Under the pieces are notes generated by a model. It was not told the DNA's origin. It did not search any database and was given only the letters and a program-made list of their open reading frames with translations. 33,051 bases of DNA from Pseudomonadota bacterium (GTDB lineage Bacteria; Pseudomonadota; Gammaproteobacteria; Steroidobacterales; Steroidobacteraceae): the NCBI GenBank assembly GCA_021808195.1, contig JAKBCE010000035.1, positions 1 to 33,051 on the forward strand. Direction: 5' to 3'. Of this stretch, positions 31,106-33,051 are shown piece after piece. The translations under genes and the position numbers were made by a program. How positions within the stretch are numbered: the first letter of the stretch is position 1; each line of letters starts with the position of its first letter.

Positions 31106-32293
31106 ATGCCGCAGTACCAGTTCCAGGTCGTCTACTTCGAGGCGACGCGTCGCTGCAATTTGCGCTGTCCGGCCTGCATGACCGGCAGTAACGAGGCGAA
31201 GAAGGTGCGCCGCAGCGTCCTGCGAGAGCTCACGCTGGAGGAGATTCGCGACCGGATGCTGGTACCGGCCAAGCGTCTCGGGGTACACACCATCGGCTGG
31301 AGCGGCGGGGAGTTTCTGCTGCGCAAGGACGCGCTCGAGCTGCTGCGTCTGACGGTTGAGATGGGTTACAAGTGCTCGGTATTGAGCAACTGCAAGAAGC
31401 TCACCCGTCAGCGGCTGGAGAAAATCCGTGAGGTCACGGCCGGCAAGGCGCGAATCGTCGTGGGCCTCAATGCGATCGATGAGGAAAACCGGGCAAGTCG
31501 GGATGCCGAGTCTGAGCGGACGCTTGCAGTGCTCAAGGACTGCGTCGATCTGGGGCTCGGTCAGCACGTCGTGATTACGATTGGCAAATACAACACCAGG
31601 AGCTTCGAGAAGACCATAGAATTCATCGTCAAAAACAACATATCCTACAATCGCTCGCCTCTGGTGCCGCGCGGATCGGGGTCTGGCTGTTGGGGGGAGA
31701 TGGCGTTTGACAAGAACGATCTGCGCGAGCATTTCCATCCGGCGCTGCGGCGCAACCCGCACGGCTATGTCAGCTATACGCCGTTCTTCCTGTCGCCCGA
31801 GCTGCATGCGGAAGCTTCCGGAGGTGCCCGCAACAACACCGTGCCGCAGAATCCGGCAATCGGCTGCTGGATCGGCAGCTGGCTCACGATCAACGCCGAG
31901 GGCGAGGTGTCGGTCTGTCCGGTGCTGCTCGATGCGCTCAGCGCCGGCAGCGTGCGCGACAAGCCGCTCGATGAGCTCGTCGAGTCGAGCGCGCTGTTTG
32001 CCGAGATCACCGACCGCTCGCGCCTGAAGGGCCGGTGCGGGCGCTGCCGGTATCAATACACCTGCGGCGGCTGCCGGGCGATGGCGTACTTTCACAAGGG
32101 TGATTACATGCAGGAGGATCCGACGTGCTTTTTTGATCCGGTCGATCCTTCGACTGTCAGTGAGCACGAAGAGGAGACCAATCGCGTGTTCAAGAAGTAC
32201 CTGCTGGTGGCCCGCGCGGCCGGCGTTTACCAACCGCCGGGAAACCGTCATGCCGAGGTGCCAGCCCATCGCGGGCCGTACGGCAAGCCCTGA
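31106..32293 (+). CDS. Radical SAM enzyme with SPASM domain
   Basis: A 395-residue protein from the ATG at 31106, chosen because AGGAGG (31089-31094) precedes it; an in-frame ATG at 31079 has no such site. The radical SAM cluster motif CNLRCPAC binds the 4Fe-4S cluster with C17, C21 and C24. GWSGGEFLL is the SAM-binding GGE motif. The C-terminal SPASM domain has cysteines in IGCWIGSW, VSVCPVLL, GRCGRCRYQYTCGGCR and EDPTC, so it should hold auxiliary clusters. SPASM enzymes modify peptides or cofactors, as in sactipeptide, PQQ and mycofactocin maturation and related NirJ/heme chemistry. No precursor peptide gene was found next to it. The adjacent AMP-ligase may act in the same pathway. Confidence 0.9.
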   Translation: MPQYQFQVVYFEATRRCNLRCPACMTGSNEAKKVRRSVLRELTLEEIRDRMLVPAKRLGVHTIGWSGGEFLLRKDALELLRLTVEMGYKCSVLSNCKKLTRQRLEKIREVTAGKARIVVGLNAIDEENRASRDAESERTLAVLKDCVDLGLGQHVVITIGKYNTRSFEKTIEFIVKNNISYNRSPLVPRGSGSGCWGEMAFDKNDLREHFHPALRRNPHGYVSYTPFFLSPELHAEASGGARNNTVPQNPAIGCWIGSWLTINAEGEVSVCPVLLDALSAGSVRDKPLDELVESSALFAEITDRSRLKGRCGRCRYQYTCGGCRAMAYFHKGDYMQEDPTCFFDPVDPSTVSEHEEETNRVFKKYLLVARAAGVYQPPGNRHAEVPAHRGPYGKP

Positions 32294-32372
32294 GCCGGTG
32301 CACTGGAGCCTCGCCGCGTCGCGCCGCGCCGCGCGAACGGCGCGGCTGGTGAACGAGGTTGCGCGTGCGCGG

Positions 32373-32414
32373 TTGATATCGGTCAACTCCCCCGAGCGTG
32401 GCGGCCGATAGACT
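32373..32414 (+). promoter_or_regulatory. FNR-type site and class II promoter upstream of the acyl ligase
   Basis: TTGAT-ATCG-GTCAA (32373-32386) matches the FNR/ANR consensus TTGAT-N4-ATCAA at 9 of 10 positions. A -10-like TAGACT lies at 32409-32414. With the site centred at 32379.5, a start at 32421 puts it at -41.5, the usual place for FNR-activated class II promoters, and puts the -10 at -12 to -7. This suggests activation under low oxygen. Confidence 0.6.
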
Positions 32415-32484
32415 GACATGCGGTGCGGCTCTGCTCTCGAGGTGTCCGTGCGCAGCGATCCGCAGCGCCGTTCGGGAAGATTTC

Positions 32485-32511
32485 CGCTCCAATCCACACG
32501 CCATTGGAGCG
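32485..32511 (+). promoter_or_regulatory. Hairpin that covers the ribosome-binding site of the acyl ligase
   Basis: CGCTCCAAT (32485-32493) pairs perfectly with ATTGGAGCG (32503-32511) around a 9-base loop. The GGAG ribosome-binding site (32506-32509), eight bases before the ATG at 32518, is inside the stem. The RNA could therefore control translation of the ligase by opening and closing. Confidence 0.65.
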
Positions 32512-32517
32512 TTGCTG

Positions 32518-33051
32518 ATGCTAAATGTTGCGACCTTGACCGAGCTGATCGAAGCGAATCGTGCTGTCGCCGGTGCACTGAGCTATCTCGAGGGCGAGCG
32601 CGAGTCGCGCAGCGTGAGCTTTAAGGAGCTTTACGAGCGCGCACTCGGCATCCTCTACCACCTGCAGCGCCGTGGTGCGCGACCCGGCGACAGGATGCTG
32701 CTGTTGCTCGGCAGTAACGAGCAGTTCATCGATGCATTCTGGGCCGCGATGCTCGGCGGCATCATTGCGGTGCCGGTCGCCGCCGGGATCAGCACCGAGC
32801 ACCGGCAGAAGTTCTTCAGAATCGCCGCGGAGCTCGGTGGGCCGCTCCTGTACACGGATCGGCGTACCGTCGAGCGCCTGGCGGCGTTTGCTGAGCAGAG
32901 CGGACAAACCGAACGTTTCGCAGAGCTGCGCCGGCGCGCTTTTCTCGTCGATGACCTGGATGACATTTCGCGTGCGGGCAAGGTGCATCGGGCCCGCCCC
33001 GAGGACGTGGCGTTCATTCAGTTCTCCTCCGGCTCGACCAGTCAGCCGAAG
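32518..33051 (+). CDS. AMP-forming acyl-CoA/fatty-acyl-AMP ligase, N-terminal part (cut by window end)
   Basis: 178 residues are visible from the ATG at 32518, with GGAG eight bases upstream; the gene runs off the window. The N-terminal ANL domain is clear: SFKELYERALGILYHLQRRGARPGDRMLLLL, ...FIDAFWAAMLGGIIAVPV, and at the window end the adenylate P-loop FIQFSSGSTSQPK. The 'QFSSGST' form is typical of fatty-acyl-AMP ligases and of loading domains of peptide and polyketide synthases, whereas short-chain CoA ligases more often show 'TSGTTG'. It follows the radical SAM gene by 224 bases and has its own promoter. A long multidomain continuation is possible and cannot be seen. Confidence 0.85.
   Translation, partial: MLNVATLTELIEANRAVAGALSYLEGERESRSVSFKELYERALGILYHLQRRGARPGDRMLLLLGSNEQFIDAFWAAMLGGIIAVPVAAGISTEHRQKFFRIAAELGGPLLYTDRRTVERLAAFAEQSGQTERFAELRRRAFLVDDLDDISRAGKVHRARPEDVAFIQFSSGSTSQPK

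Noticed and set aside
29408..32578. A 1056-codon open frame on the minus strand, the longest in the window
   Set aside because: It lies opposite the flavoprotein and radical SAM genes, whose catalytic motifs are intact. The antisense product has no domain and is an artefact of high GC content.
1..33051. CRISPR arrays, tRNA or rRNA genes, insertion sequences
   Set aside because: No regularly spaced repeats, no cloverleaf-type sequence and no transposase frame were seen on either strand.

Overview
The window is GC-rich DNA from a proteobacterium, most likely a gammaproteobacterium. The gene set that suggests this is a TonB-dependent receptor, a fused FadJ-type beta-oxidation enzyme, a Crp/Fnr regulator and a cytosolic group 3b [NiFe] hydrogenase operon. 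The genus cannot be fixed from the sequence. No rRNA, tRNA, CRISPR array or intact transposase was seen.

1 to about 4.7 kb is accessory DNA. It opens with the C-terminal end of a phage tail tape-measure protein and small phage-type genes on the plus strand. Three tiny, translationally coupled genes follow on the minus strand. A secreted tyrosine/serine phosphatase comes next, and beyond it lies a decayed second copy of the start region of the first minus-strand phage gene. The phosphatase is therefore bracketed by two copies of a phage-gene start.

4.7 to 16 kb is mostly chromosomal. It holds a double cyclic-nucleotide-binding/rhodanese protein with a good terminator, FadJ, an endonuclease/exonuclease/phosphatase-family protein divergent from a TIR-like protein, a strong bidirectional terminator, a TonB-dependent receptor, a BON protein, a Crp/Fnr regulator, a PAS hybrid histidine kinase and a small lipoprotein.

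15.9 to 21.1 kb (minus strand) is a tight operon: acyl-CoA synthetase, 2-oxoacid dehydrogenase E1 alpha, E1 beta, E2 and an acyl carrier protein. It lacks E3, but a dihydrolipoamide-dehydrogenase-like gene lies at 29.6 kb. 22.2 to 27.1 kb (minus strand) is a group 3b hydrogenase operon in the order beta, small cyclic-nucleotide-fold protein, gamma, delta, alpha, maturation protease. Small stress-type, acidic and membrane proteins surround it, including a likely CPBP/CAAX-type intramembrane protease.

29.4 to 33.05 kb (plus strand) holds the dihydrolipoamide-dehydrogenase-like enzyme, a radical SAM/SPASM enzyme and the start of an AMP-forming acyl ligase cut by the window end. The ligase has a near-perfect FNR-type site spaced exactly for a class II promoter, and a 9-bp hairpin that buries its ribosome-binding site. 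This is the best candidate in the window for an undescribed, oxygen-regulated biosynthetic locus.
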